Origin: CAXDOZ01 sp963991145
Lineage (GTDB): Bacteria > Bacteroidota > Bacteroidia > Chitinophagales > JABDMM01
Length of the DNA stretch: 26,494 nucleotides
NCBI GenBank assembly: GCA_963991145.1
Contig: CAXDOZ010000022.1
Location: 1-26,494, forward strand
Reading direction: 5' to 3'
Part shown: positions 1-8,234 of the stretch, piece by piece
Layout of the letters: each line of letters begins with the position of its first letter
Position numbering within the stretch: the first letter of the stretch is position 1
The notes under the pieces: model-generated
Seen by the model: only the letters and a program-made list of their open reading frames with translations
The model's database searches: none
What the model was told of the DNA's origin: nothing
Program-made: the position numbers and the translations under genes

Positions 1-1147
1 GCCATGCAAAGTGGTCTTCCCCTTTGATCGAATAGAGGAAATGCTTGGCGTGGTGAGTCGCAAAACTCTCGTGGAGCCAGTGATGTGTTCCACCCCAGGC
101 GGTGATAAGATCCCCAAACCAATGATGTGTTAGCTCATGGCAATTTGTACCGATGTAATTTCTATCTGAAGCCCCGCGCTCATCTCTGAAATAATAATCA
201 GTGAAGGTTGTTGCAGTGGTATTTTCCATTGCGCCATAGAGGAAATCAGCAACGGGTACATTGGCGTATTTATCCCATTGATACGGAACTCCGAGCTCTT
301 CTTCCAACCAGTCCATCATTTCATTTGAGTACTGGTAAGTGGGCTCAAATCTTTCCTCTTCACCCGGGTAGTAGTACTGATACGTCACTACTCCATTATT
401 GGCGATCATTTCTTTTACATCGTACATCCCGATAGCCAGCATAACCAGATATGAAGAATGAACCTGTTTCATTTCATAGCGAACAGTTCTCATTCCACCA
501 CCAAGCTCCTCATCAAATGTTACCACACCATTTGAGATGATCTCGTAATCAGAATCGAAGGTCACTTCCATATTCGTAAGAAGCTTATCATTTTGATGAT
601 CCCAACTGGGTATCCAGTGGCGATTATCAATTCCCTGTCCCTGCGTCCAGATCTGCTTACGCATGCGATCTGTAGGATCGTTCCAACCTATGAAATAGAT
701 CCCCTTCTTTGGGTGCGCTTCGTACTCAATAGTGATCGTGTAAGTGTTGTAGCTCTTTAGATTAGAGCTTACATACTCATCCCAGTTTTCACCTTCTGAA
801 TCCGGCTCACCCCAACCAAGAGTGTTGTCAAACTCGATCACAATACCTTTTTCTATCAGTCGATATTTCAAGATTTCATCATCCATCATTACAGACTTAA
901 TATCGATGGCAGGCGCATGAAGGAACAGCGTGTCAACCTTAGGCTGCAGACATTGGAAATCATAAGTGACCTCACCGATCACCTTGCCCTCTTCAGGGAC
1001 AAATGAAACCTTAAGGTCCATTTCAAGCATGTCAACATTATGAGAAAGAGAGCTCCCTTTTGGATCCTGAATAAAACATTCAAGGTCTGTTTGAGCGAAG
1101 ATCTGACTAGAAACAAGTACTAAAAGGAGGAGTAGAGTTCTTTGCAT
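1..1147 (-). CDS. M1 family zinc aminopeptidase, secreted (C-terminal part lies beyond the window)
   Basis: This is the N-terminal 382 residues of a gluzincin aminopeptidase; the reading frame is still open at base 1. It starts with a clear signal peptide (MQRTLLLLLVLVSSQIFAQ), so it is exported to the periplasm or outer surface. An N-terminal beta-sandwich region is followed by the family's substrate-recognition motif GAMEN (about bases 220-234) and the zinc site HELTHHWFGD (about bases 120-149), with the second-glutamate ligand exactly 18 residues after the HExxH (in WLHES). The family removes N-terminal amino acids from peptides. It is last of three minus-strand genes, 99 bases after the epimerase-like gene, and probably shares in peptide scavenging with the prolyl oligopeptidase. 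Catalytic assignment is firm; substrate is unknown. The C-terminal domains cannot be judged. Confidence 0.93.
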   Translation of the reverse strand, partial: MQRTLLLLLVLVSSQIFAQTDLECFIQDPKGSSLSHNVDMLEMDLKVSFVPEEGKVIGEVTYDFQCLQPKVDTLFLHAPAIDIKSVMMDDEILKYRLIEKGIVIEFDNTLGWGEPDSEGENWDEYVSSNLKSYNTYTITIEYEAHPKKGIYFIGWNDPTDRMRKQIWTQGQGIDNRHWIPSWDHQNDKLLTNMEVTFDSDYEIISNGVVTFDEELGGGMRTVRYEMKQVHSSYLVMLAIGMYDVKEMIANNGVVTYQYYYPGEEERFEPTYQYSNEMMDWLEEELGVPYQWDKYANVPVADFLYGAMENTTATTFTDYYFRDERGASDRNYIGTNCHELTHHWFGDLITAWGGTHHWLHESFATHHAKHFLYSIKGEDHFAW

Positions 1148-1156
1148 GGTATCAAT

Positions 1157-1190
1157 TTGGAGGCTAAAGAAAAGAAATTTCTTAGCCACC
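1157..1190 (-). other. Imperfect hairpin in the leader of the aminopeptidase gene
   Basis: GGCTAA at 1162-1167 pairs with TTAGCC at 1182-1187, and GAAA (1169-1172) pairs with TTTC (1178-1181), leaving one bulged base and a 5-base loop. It lies about 15 bases upstream of the aminopeptidase start, inside the 99-base gap after the epimerase-like gene. It may be an intercistronic processing or attenuation structure. There is no proper U-tract, so it is not a convincing terminator. Confidence 0.3.
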
Positions 1191-1246
1191 TTCCACGCAT
1201 TCTAGTATTCCAGGCCAAAAGCAGTTGGTGCCTGACGATGTGGCTG

Positions 1247-2614
1247 TTAAGAGTTGAAGTCGAATTTCTCCAAAAAATCCAACAGCTCATTTGTTCGATC
1301 AAAGCTTAGATCGATCTCTCTAATTGCAATCACCGGGTTTTCGGCCTTCGGCCGGATGATGATCTTATCTGCGGCTTCAATTGCCGGAAGAATCGGGAAG
1401 ATCTGAACCAGAGTCTCATTCTCACCAGCTCTTACGAGGATGCTTTTGCTCTCGTAACATTTGATTGGCTCTTCGCCATTTTGGATAGAGTCATCTATAT
1501 ACACTTCAATCTCAACTGATGTAACTGCCTGCTCTTTTGATAGGGTGTAAAGCCTGATCTCGGAAATATCCTCCATCCGGCCGTAGGCCGATACTTCTAA
1601 CTCACAAGGCCTGGACTTACAACTCCAGTATTTGTTATAGCTCCAATAACCATCGGTGAGCTTATCCGGACCATAGTTCAAAGGGTCGATAGAAGAACTT
1701 GCTCTGACTGAATCCAATTTCAACTTTCCGCTTCGGTAGAAGTCGTTCAGGTCGAGCTGAAGAAAATCATAGGCAGTATAAAAGAATGAATTGACTCCGG
1801 ATATGTCATAAGCCCAAAGTAGCTGGGCAACATGAAGCTCGTGATAGCTATCGAATGGCCAGCTTCCTACCGCATTTGCATATTGCTTGTTTGGAGGGAT
1901 CTGACTGTAATAGCTGGAGAAGTCTGCATCGTACTGATTCAGGTTTACTTCAAGCCAATCGAATCCCAAATGAAGTAGCTCATTCGATCTGAAACTGCCT
2001 GTGATCCTGTGATGATCGTATAATCCTGCCAGGGAGAAGAGAAAACCATTTAGAACATGTGCCGGCGGATTCCCGGCATACTCTTCATAGAAGAAGCTCT
2101 TTCCCCATGAGGAGCGAACTCCACCTTCTTCGAGACTCATTTCAAATGCTCCCAGTGCATCATCTGCGGCGAAAGAGAACCACTTATCATTAGTGATGGC
2201 ATAGGCCTCAAGGAGAACGCTAATGATGAATCCCTGGCCCATGGCTGATACCCATCCCGATTCAAGGTTATAGTTTTCAAAATCGACATAGCAGTGCCAA
2301 AGCGCGATATTTCCTTTGTACTCTACATTCTCTTTTAGCCAATAAGCGAGTTTCAGGAATTCCTCCTTGCTGTCATCATCTTCATTCTCGTAATAGTGGG
2401 CGTAATAGCTCAAAGCTACCTGCGCTATATTCGTAGGATTAAGAGCCCAGGTTCCGTTAAAATCGGTCATTGGAATACCGCTCGAATCGCGTTGCAGGTG
2501 CACCCATTTCCCAACATTCGGGCTGGCAAAAGGATAGGGTTGAGGCAATTTCTTTCCCCTGGAAAAGGAAGTAAGAGAAATCAGCAGGAAACAAATTAAG
2601 ACGGGGGTTCTCAT
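1247..2614 (-). CDS. D-glucuronyl C5-epimerase family protein with C-terminal beta-sandwich-like module, secreted
   Basis: A 455-residue exported protein with a signal peptide at residues 1-20. Residues about 95-285 match the C-terminal catalytic domain of glucuronyl C5-epimerases, which invert D-glucuronate to L-iduronate in heparosan-type chains. Family-like blocks are WVSAMGQGF (121-129), EEY followed by NPPAHVLNGF (177-191) and SLAGLYD (194-200), and SYHELHVAQL (256-265). Residues about 300-440 are extra: DKLTDGYWS (317-325) and the alternating strand pattern after it resemble a discoidin (F5/8 type C) fold, suggesting glycan binding. The gene starts 8 bases after the prolyl oligopeptidase stop, so they are probably cotranscribed. 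The epimerase fold is well supported. Activity on a real uronic-acid polymer is inference; the enzyme could act on an alginate- or heparosan-like host or algal glycan. Confidence 0.85.
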   Translation of the reverse strand: MRTPVLICFLLISLTSFSRGKKLPQPYPFASPNVGKWVHLQRDSSGIPMTDFNGTWALNPTNIAQVALSYYAHYYENEDDDSKEEFLKLAYWLKENVEYKGNIALWHCYVDFENYNLESGWVSAMGQGFIISVLLEAYAITNDKWFSFAADDALGAFEMSLEEGGVRSSWGKSFFYEEYAGNPPAHVLNGFLFSLAGLYDHHRITGSFRSNELLHLGFDWLEVNLNQYDADFSSYYSQIPPNKQYANAVGSWPFDSYHELHVAQLLWAYDISGVNSFFYTAYDFLQLDLNDFYRSGKLKLDSVRASSSIDPLNYGPDKLTDGYWSYNKYWSCKSRPCELEVSAYGRMEDISEIRLYTLSKEQAVTSVEIEVYIDDSIQNGEEPIKCYESKSILVRAGENETLVQIFPILPAIEAADKIIIRPKAENPVIAIREIDLSFDRTNELLDFLEKFDFNS

Positions 2615-2621
2615 TTGTCTT

Positions 2622-4715
2622 CTATTTCTTGTACTCCATTCCTAGATGGTACATGATGAAGCTCCATCTGGCGAGATGTTCTTCAATCTGCATTTCAAGA
2701 GGCTTCCCGGAGCCGTGCCCCGCTTTATCTTCCACAAACATCAAGTATGGATTTTCAGCCTTGCCAAACTTTTGAAGGGTAGCCGTGAATTTATAACTGT
2801 GATATGGAGCCACTCTATCATCACCCATGGCAGTCATGACCATAGTTTTAGGATAGAGCACGCCTTCTTTAAGATTATGCAAAGGACTGTATTCCTTCAG
2901 GTAATTATACTCATCCTCATTATCGCTCGATCCGTATTCAGCCGCCCATGCATAGCCAATGGTGAAGTTCTGATAGCGAAGCATGTCTAATACACCTACT
3001 TCCGGAATTGCAACTTCGAAAAGATCTGGTCGCTGCGTCATTACTGCTCCAACCAGCAGGCCGCCATTTGATCTGCCATTAATTGCCAATTTCTCTTTAC
3101 TGGTCATTCCATTATCGATCAGGTATTCTGCTGCTCCAATGAAATCATCAAATACGTTTTGCTTCTTTTCAAACATTCCTGCCTGATGCCATTCCTCACC
3201 GTACTCATCTCCGCCTCGAAGATTAACAGAAACATACATTCCACCATTCTCAAGAAATGGCATTCTGTGAGCACTGTATCCGGGCTTAATGGCGATGTTG
3301 AATCCACCATAACCGTACATCATCACCGGAGTTTCAGGTCCCGGACTTACATCTTTATGGTGCACAAGGAACATCGGCACTTCAGTGCCATCCTTACTGG
3401 TGAAAAAGACCTGTCTGGTAACAAAGTCCTCTGGACTAACATCTGCTTCTGTTTCGCGGTACAACTCAATCTCACCTGTCGCAATGTCGATCTTGTATTG
3501 CTGGGCAGGATAGGTGAAGGAGCTTAGAGTGAACATGCCAAATGAATCCTCATTCTTTCCTCTTAGGCCACTGATCGAACCCACAACCGGAGTCTCAACG
3601 GTGTGCTTAAGATTTCCATCCAGATCGAAGATTCGAATCTCATTGACCACATCTTTCATGTAGACACATACCAGGTGATTCCCGATCAGGCTGGCATCTT
3701 CAAGATTTTCATTTCCCTCAGGAATAACCACAACTGCACTTTCAGCTTTAGGCTTCTTCGCACTTAATGCGATGATCTTTCTGTTTGGAGCATTCTCGTC
3801 GGTGTAGATGAAAATCATTCCACCGGCTATACCGAGAGGATATCTCATGGCATCGATCTCAGAGTAGATCGTCTTTTTCTTAAGCTTCTTCTTTTTTAGG
3901 CTGTAGTAATAAAGGTCATTGTTGTTCGAGGTTCCCGAAGTATGAGACAGGAACATTTTTGATTGATCATCTGACACTCCCAGCCCGAAGAACAGATTTG
4001 GATCATCCTTGCGCTGGTAGAAAAGTTTATCATCTAATTGATTTGAACCGATCTCGTGATAATAGAGTCTGCGATTCTCATTTACTGCGAAATCATCGTT
4101 TCGGTCTCTTTCATATCGAGCGTAGTAGAAACCGTTTCCTTTCCAGGTGATGCCAGAGAACTTCACATTCTCAATATAATCGGAGAGCATCTCTCCGGTT
4201 TCAACATTTAGAACTCTGATCGATTTCCAATCAGAACCAGAGATTGATTCAATGAATGCAAGCATTTTTCCATCCTTTGAGGGGCTAAAGCCCCCGATGG
4301 AGATGCTGCCATCTTCACTCATTTTATTAGGATCCATTAAGACTCTCGCTTCCCCTCCAAGCTCATCCATGATATAGACTACAGCCTGGTTTTGAAGTCC
4401 ATCATTTCTACTATAGATATAGCGGTCTCCCACTTTTTGAGGTAAGCTTTGGCGAGGATAATCATACAGATCGATCAACCTGTCTTTGAGATCTCTTCTG
4501 AATGGAATTGTGTTGAGATAGTCTCGAGTCAGAAGATTCTGATCCCCGATCCACTGGTATGAAGCTTCCGCCTTTTCATCTTCGAGAGGACGATAGGGAT
4601 CGAGGATCTTTTCCTCGAAATAAAAGTCGACATGATCGGAGCTCGGCGGCACCGGATAGCTTATTTGAGCAGTGGAAACCATTGGGATAATCAGGAGAAG
4701 AAAGAAAATTCTCAT
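2622..4715 (-). CDS. Prolyl oligopeptidase (S9A family serine peptidase), secreted
   Basis: A 697-residue peptidase that cleaves short peptides after proline. The N-terminal part (residues ~20-410) is the seven-bladed propeller that gates the active site. The C-terminal alpha/beta-hydrolase carries MYGYGGFN (oxyanion region), the nucleophile Ser549 in GRSNGG, Asp633 in GDDRVAPYH and His667 in AGHGSG, the complete triad. An in-frame ATG at 4751 would add 12 residues. I prefer the ATG at 4715, because it starts directly with the signal peptide (MRIFFLLLIIPMVSTAQ). Length is normal for the family. It leads a three-gene set with the epimerase-like and M1 peptidase genes and diverges from the VWA/AAA+ pair. 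Export is usual for Bacteroidota members of this family but unlike the cytosolic animal enzyme. Confidence 0.95.
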   Translation of the reverse strand: MRIFFLLLIIPMVSTAQISYPVPPSSDHVDFYFEEKILDPYRPLEDEKAEASYQWIGDQNLLTRDYLNTIPFRRDLKDRLIDLYDYPRQSLPQKVGDRYIYSRNDGLQNQAVVYIMDELGGEARVLMDPNKMSEDGSISIGGFSPSKDGKMLAFIESISGSDWKSIRVLNVETGEMLSDYIENVKFSGITWKGNGFYYARYERDRNDDFAVNENRRLYYHEIGSNQLDDKLFYQRKDDPNLFFGLGVSDDQSKMFLSHTSGTSNNNDLYYYSLKKKKLKKKTIYSEIDAMRYPLGIAGGMIFIYTDENAPNRKIIALSAKKPKAESAVVVIPEGNENLEDASLIGNHLVCVYMKDVVNEIRIFDLDGNLKHTVETPVVGSISGLRGKNEDSFGMFTLSSFTYPAQQYKIDIATGEIELYRETEADVSPEDFVTRQVFFTSKDGTEVPMFLVHHKDVSPGPETPVMMYGYGGFNIAIKPGYSAHRMPFLENGGMYVSVNLRGGDEYGEEWHQAGMFEKKQNVFDDFIGAAEYLIDNGMTSKEKLAINGRSNGGLLVGAVMTQRPDLFEVAIPEVGVLDMLRYQNFTIGYAWAAEYGSSDNEDEYNYLKEYSPLHNLKEGVLYPKTMVMTAMGDDRVAPYHSYKFTATLQKFGKAENPYLMFVEDKAGHGSGKPLEMQIEEHLARWSFIMYHLGMEYKK

Positions 4716-4814
4716 GTTCAGATTTTCAGCGAATTTAATGATTGAATACATAGGTGGACCAAAAGATGTCCTCCTTCTGAACGCTTAAGAGCTTTTGATG
4801 TTAACTAATGACCT

Positions 4815-5918
4815 ATGAAGGGATATCGATTCGAAGAATTTAGAGCAGGAGAGGATAATAGGAGTCCGTTTGAACGTTTGCTGGAGCTCTTTCTGGAGCT
4901 TTTGACCTACACCTCCGGTGATGTTGCAGAAGCATTGAACTGGATGAATGAGCTTGATCAGGAGTATAAGCTCACCGATGACTCCTATGGAATGGGAGAC
5001 TTCATTGAAGACCTGAAAAAGAATGGTTACATCGAAGGTGACGATGATGGAAACTTTGGTGGCATGCAGATCACCAAGAAAACCGAACAGTCGATTAGGA
5101 AGCAATCACTTGAAGAGGTCTTTGGGAAGCTAAAGAGATCTACGAGAGGCTCACATAAAACACCGTATGCCGGACAGGGAGATGAGGATACATCAGAACT
5201 TAGGTCTTATCAGTTTGGAGATCCACCTGAAAGGATCTCAATGACCGATTCACTTCGAAACGCTCAGGTAAACCACGGTGTAGGCGATTTCTTTTTGACT
5301 GAACAGGACCTTGAGGTAAGAGAGCAGGAGCACAAAGCTCAGGTTTCAACTGTGCTGATGATCGATATCTCCCACTCAATGATCCTTTACGGTGAAGATC
5401 GGATCACTCCGGCCAAGAAAGTGGCGATGGCCTTGTCTGAGCTCATCACAACCAGATATCCAAAGGACACTCTTGACATCATAGTATTTGGGAATGATGC
5501 CTGGCAGATCGAGATAAAGGATCTTCCATACCTGGAGGTTGGACCTTACCATACAAATACCGTAGCCGGGCTTGAGCTGGCAATGGATCTTTTAAGAAGA
5601 AGAAAGAATCCCAATAAGCAGATCTTCATGATCACCGATGGAAAGCCAACCTGTTTGAAAGAGGGTGGGCGATACTACAAGAACAGTTTCGGACTTGATA
5701 GAAAGATCATCAATAAGACATTGAATCTTGCGAGACAATGTCGCAGACTAAAAATCCCTATCACCACATTCATGATCGCACAGGACCCATATCTGAGGGA
5801 GTTTGTGCACGATTTCACAGAAGTGAATAATGGAAGAGCATTTTACACCAGTTTGAAAGGACTTGGTGAATACATATTTGAAGACTTCGAAAGAAACAGA
5901 AGGAAGAATCTTAGATAA
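4815..5918 (+). CDS. VWA (von Willebrand A) domain protein, ChlD/CoxE-like partner of an AAA+ ATPase
   Basis: A 367-residue cytoplasmic protein with no signal peptide or membrane segment. The N-terminal ~175 residues are helical and charged (acidic stretch around residues 65-80). The C-terminal ~190 residues form a VWA domain with an intact metal-ion-dependent adhesion site: DISHS (Asp184, Ser186, Ser188), a threonine around residue 247, and Asp275 in MITDGKP. Its stop overlaps the start of the AAA+ gene by one base (TAATG), so the two are translationally coupled. Such pairs (MoxR/VWA, ChlI/ChlD-like) act as ATP-driven chaperone or metal-insertion machines. No chlorophyll, cobalamin, methanol- or CO-dehydrogenase gene is nearby, so the substrate is unknown. 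Annotation pipelines may call it magnesium chelatase subunit; I would not. Confidence 0.88.
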   Translation: MKGYRFEEFRAGEDNRSPFERLLELFLELLTYTSGDVAEALNWMNELDQEYKLTDDSYGMGDFIEDLKKNGYIEGDDDGNFGGMQITKKTEQSIRKQSLEEVFGKLKRSTRGSHKTPYAGQGDEDTSELRSYQFGDPPERISMTDSLRNAQVNHGVGDFFLTEQDLEVREQEHKAQVSTVLMIDISHSMILYGEDRITPAKKVAMALSELITTRYPKDTLDIIVFGNDAWQIEIKDLPYLEVGPYHTNTVAGLELAMDLLRRRKNPNKQIFMITDGKPTCLKEGGRYYKNSFGLDRKIINKTLNLARQCRRLKIPITTFMIAQDPYLREFVHDFTEVNNGRAFYTSLKGLGEYIFEDFERNRRKNLR

Positions 5919-7444
5919 TGGATATTAAGAAAATTGAAACTCTCGGACAGCTGAGAGGGGCTGGCTATAAGCCAAAAACAGTAAAGGAAGAGTTAAGAGA
6001 TAATCTCATCAAGAGGATAGAATCGGGAACACCGGTTTTTGAAGGAGTCTATGGATATGAAGAATCTGTGATCCCGGATATTGAGCGTGCAATCCTATCA
6101 AAGCACAACATCATCTTGCTGGGATTGAGAGGACAGGCCAAGACAAGGATCGCAAGGCAAATGACCGATCTCCTGGATGATTATGTTCCTGTAGTTGCCG
6201 GGTCAGAATTGAACGATGATCCTATGCGTCCGATTTCTCGTTACGCGATCGATCAGATCGACGAGCATGGGGACAATACTGCAATTACCTGGCTTGCCAA
6301 GGAGGATCGCTATGCAGAGAAACTGGCAACACCAGATGTTACTGTTGCGGATCTGATTGGAGATGTTGACCCGATCAAAGCAGCCAATCTGAAATTGAAT
6401 TACAGTGATGAGCGCGTGATCCATTATGGGATTGTTCCGCGATCGAATAGATGCATTTTCGTAATAAACGAGCTTCCTGATCTTCAGGCGAGGATCCAGG
6501 TTTCCCTGTTCAATATCCTTCAGGAAGGAGATGTGCAGATCCGTGGATTCAAGCTTAGACTTCCACTGGATATGGAGTTTGTCTTCACTGCAAACCCTGA
6601 AGATTATACGAATAGAGGAAGTATTGTAACTCCTCTTAAGGACAGGATCGAAAGCCAGATTCTTACTCATTATCCCAAGACCATGGAGATCAGTCGTAAG
6701 ATCACTCAACAGGAGGCGCGTATTGAAGAGACTCAGTCCAATAAGGTTAATGTTCCTGATGCTCTCGCAGACTTGCTCGAGCAGATTGCTATCGAAGCTC
6801 GAGACTCAGAGTACATCGATGCGAAAAGTGGAGTGTCGGCGCGATTGACCATTTCTGCATATGAGAATCTCGTAAGTGCCGCTGAGCGTAGAGCTTTGAA
6901 GGCAGGTGACAAGAATACCACAGCTCGTGTATCCGATCTTTGGGGAGTAATTCCTGCGATCACGGGAAAAGTTGAACTCGTATACGAAGGCGAGCAGGAA
7001 GGCCCGCAAATGGTAGCTCAGCATCTGATTGGAAAAGCCATTCGCTCTCAGTTTGTTAAGTACTTTCCAAATCCTGAAGACGGAAAGAAAAAGCTTAGAC
7101 GCAAGGAAGGTGAGGAGAGCCCTGGAAAACAACCATTTGACCATGTTAAGGAGTGGTTTGCCTCCGGGAATCAGATCGACCTTATGGTGGATTCAAGCGA
7201 TAAGGAATACTACAAGGCGCTTGATTCGGTTGCCGGATTAGCTGCGGTTGTGGATCAGTTTGCTCCTGGCTTGAAAGAGCAAGATCAATACTTCTTTATG
7301 GAATTCGTCCTACACGGATTGGCCGAGTACAGTCAGTTAAGTAAAGCAAGACTGGAAACCGGTCATCGCTTCAATGATCTCTTTGACTCTGTCTTCTCCG
7401 TAGGTGATCTACTTGGGGATGAAGGGGGCGAATACACTGACTAA
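5918..7444 (+). CDS. AAA+ ATPase of the MoxR/magnesium chelatase ChlI-like type
   Basis: A 508-residue cytoplasmic ATPase. The Walker A loop is GLRGQAKT (residues 69-76), in which the usual second-last glycine is alanine. The Walker B is CIFVINELPD, with Asn184 in place of the usual aspartate before catalytic Glu185. Sensor-1 Asn226 sits in FVFTANPED and a probable arginine finger is Arg243 in PLKDRIES. From memory, the NE-type Walker B is shared by a conserved subgroup of these proteins, so it need not mean inactivity. Residues ~250-508 are a helical C-terminal region with a lysine-rich linker around 390-405. It is coupled to the upstream VWA gene. The pair probably remodels or metallates an unidentified client protein. 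A small secreted protein gene follows after 98 bases. Confidence 0.88.
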   Translation: MDIKKIETLGQLRGAGYKPKTVKEELRDNLIKRIESGTPVFEGVYGYEESVIPDIERAILSKHNIILLGLRGQAKTRIARQMTDLLDDYVPVVAGSELNDDPMRPISRYAIDQIDEHGDNTAITWLAKEDRYAEKLATPDVTVADLIGDVDPIKAANLKLNYSDERVIHYGIVPRSNRCIFVINELPDLQARIQVSLFNILQEGDVQIRGFKLRLPLDMEFVFTANPEDYTNRGSIVTPLKDRIESQILTHYPKTMEISRKITQQEARIEETQSNKVNVPDALADLLEQIAIEARDSEYIDAKSGVSARLTISAYENLVSAAERRALKAGDKNTTARVSDLWGVIPAITGKVELVYEGEQEGPQMVAQHLIGKAIRSQFVKYFPNPEDGKKKLRRKEGEESPGKQPFDHVKEWFASGNQIDLMVDSSDKEYYKALDSVAGLAAVVDQFAPGLKEQDQYFFMEFVLHGLAEYSQLSKARLETGHRFNDLFDSVFSVGDLLGDEGGEYTD

Positions 7445-7464
7445 TAATCTGCACAGAATTGCCT

Positions 7465-7493
7465 TTTGAGCTGTTGAGTTCTTAATAATTGTG
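7465..7493 (+). promoter_or_regulatory. Candidate Bacteroidota-type promoter for the gene at 7543
   Basis: TTTG at 7465-7468 is followed after 17 bases by TAATTGTG at 7486-7493, one mismatch from the TAnnTTTG -7 element. The arrangement suits the known -33/-7 spacing in Bacteroidota. Transcription would start near 7500, about 40 bases before the start codon. This is a consensus match only; the gene could also be read through from the AAA+ gene. Confidence 0.3.
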
Positions 7494-7542
7494 ACTGGAT
7501 TTTGATGTCCTCATGCCCGAATTTTGAGGTAAAACCAAGGGT

Positions 7543-8049
7543 ATGATAAAAGCATTTATACTTCTACTCGGGCTTGCCGGAATGAGTCCAGAACTTGACG
7601 GGCAAATTGACCGTGTCTCATCATTCCGTGATATTGTATGGGGAAGCTACATCGACAGTGTAATGATCGATGGATCTGAAGTGAAATTTGAAAGATCAAA
7701 GGGATCAGATTTCGACAACGCCTACGAGATCTTCAATGACAAGATGATGTTGGGGAATGTAGAAATGAACCAGGTAAACTACATCTTCAATGAAGAGGGA
7801 AGATTCTACAAGGTTTATCTGAAAGGAAGAAAAGACCAAACTGAGGAGATGAAATTCATCCTTGAATACAAGTTTGGATCTCCTGACAACACCTGGAAGG
7901 TTGATGAATTGAATTATACGCAATGGATCATTGCAGATGTAACATTTACGCTGGCTGAGCATGAATTTCACACTTTCGACCTTGTGATCGAGAGCGATTG
8001 GCAAGCTGCTGAAGCCTACAGAAAAAATACAAGCGTAGAAGACTTCTAA
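7543..8049 (+). CDS. Hypothetical secreted protein, 168 residues
   Basis: I do not recognise this family. The first ~21 residues are a signal peptide (MIKAFILLLGLAGMSPELDGQ), so it is probably periplasmic or surface-located. The rest is rich in aromatic and acidic residues, with alternating hydrophobic strands that suggest a beta-rich fold. The pattern of a small strand-rich domain that reports on mismatched lengths (FGSPDNTWKVDE, TQWIIADVTFTL) is seen in many uncharacterised Bacteroidota exported proteins. It lies 98 bases after the AAA+ gene and is closed by the strong terminator at 8075, so it could be the last gene of the VWA/AAA+ unit or stand alone behind the candidate promoter at 7465. 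Real gene, function unknown. Confidence 0.75.
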   Translation: MIKAFILLLGLAGMSPELDGQIDRVSSFRDIVWGSYIDSVMIDGSEVKFERSKGSDFDNAYEIFNDKMMLGNVEMNQVNYIFNEEGRFYKVYLKGRKDQTEEMKFILEYKFGSPDNTWKVDELNYTQWIIADVTFTLAEHEFHTFDLVIESDWQAAEAYRKNTSVEDF

Positions 8050-8074
8050 ACTCGTTTTCAGTTAGATAGGTAGG

Positions 8075-8110
8075 AGCCGCACCTCAGTTCTGAGGTGCGG
8101 CTTTATTGTT
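8075..8110 (+). terminator. Rho-independent terminator after the 7543 gene
   Basis: AGCCGCACCTCA (8075-8086) pairs perfectly with TGAGGTGCGGCT (8091-8102) around a GTTC loop, a 12-base-pair stem followed by the T-rich run ending at 8110. It sits 25 bases after the stop codon of the hypothetical secreted protein. Confidence 0.92.
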
Positions 8111-8146
8111 TCCGGGATGCATTTAAAATATTCTCCCTATATCTAT

Positions 8147-8154
8147 TATATTTG
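8147..8154 (+). promoter_or_regulatory. Candidate -7 element (TAnnTTTG) for the beta-helix gene
   Basis: TATATTTG matches the Bacteroidota -7 consensus exactly. A weak -33 match (TTTA at 8122-8125) lies 21 bases upstream. The predicted start of transcription near 8160 lies after the terminator at 8075 and ~75 bases before the preferred start codon, a sensible place for an independent promoter. Confidence 0.4.
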
Positions 8155-8234
8155 GAATAACAACAACGCAAAATTCTCTTCAACCGGGAATTTACTTTTT
8201 GGATTTTATGGCTCAATTAAGACACATACAATGT

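Noticed and set aside
3119..3527. ORFs of 60-120 residues on either strand within the prolyl oligopeptidase gene
   Set aside because: They are shadows in other frames of a well-supported enzyme with an intact triad; composition is not protein-like.
4815..7444. Magnesium chelatase (chlorophyll or cobalamin synthesis) subunits
   Set aside because: No pigment or cobalamin gene nearby, no BchH/CobN-like large subunit, and divergent Walker motifs; MoxR/VWA-type is safer.
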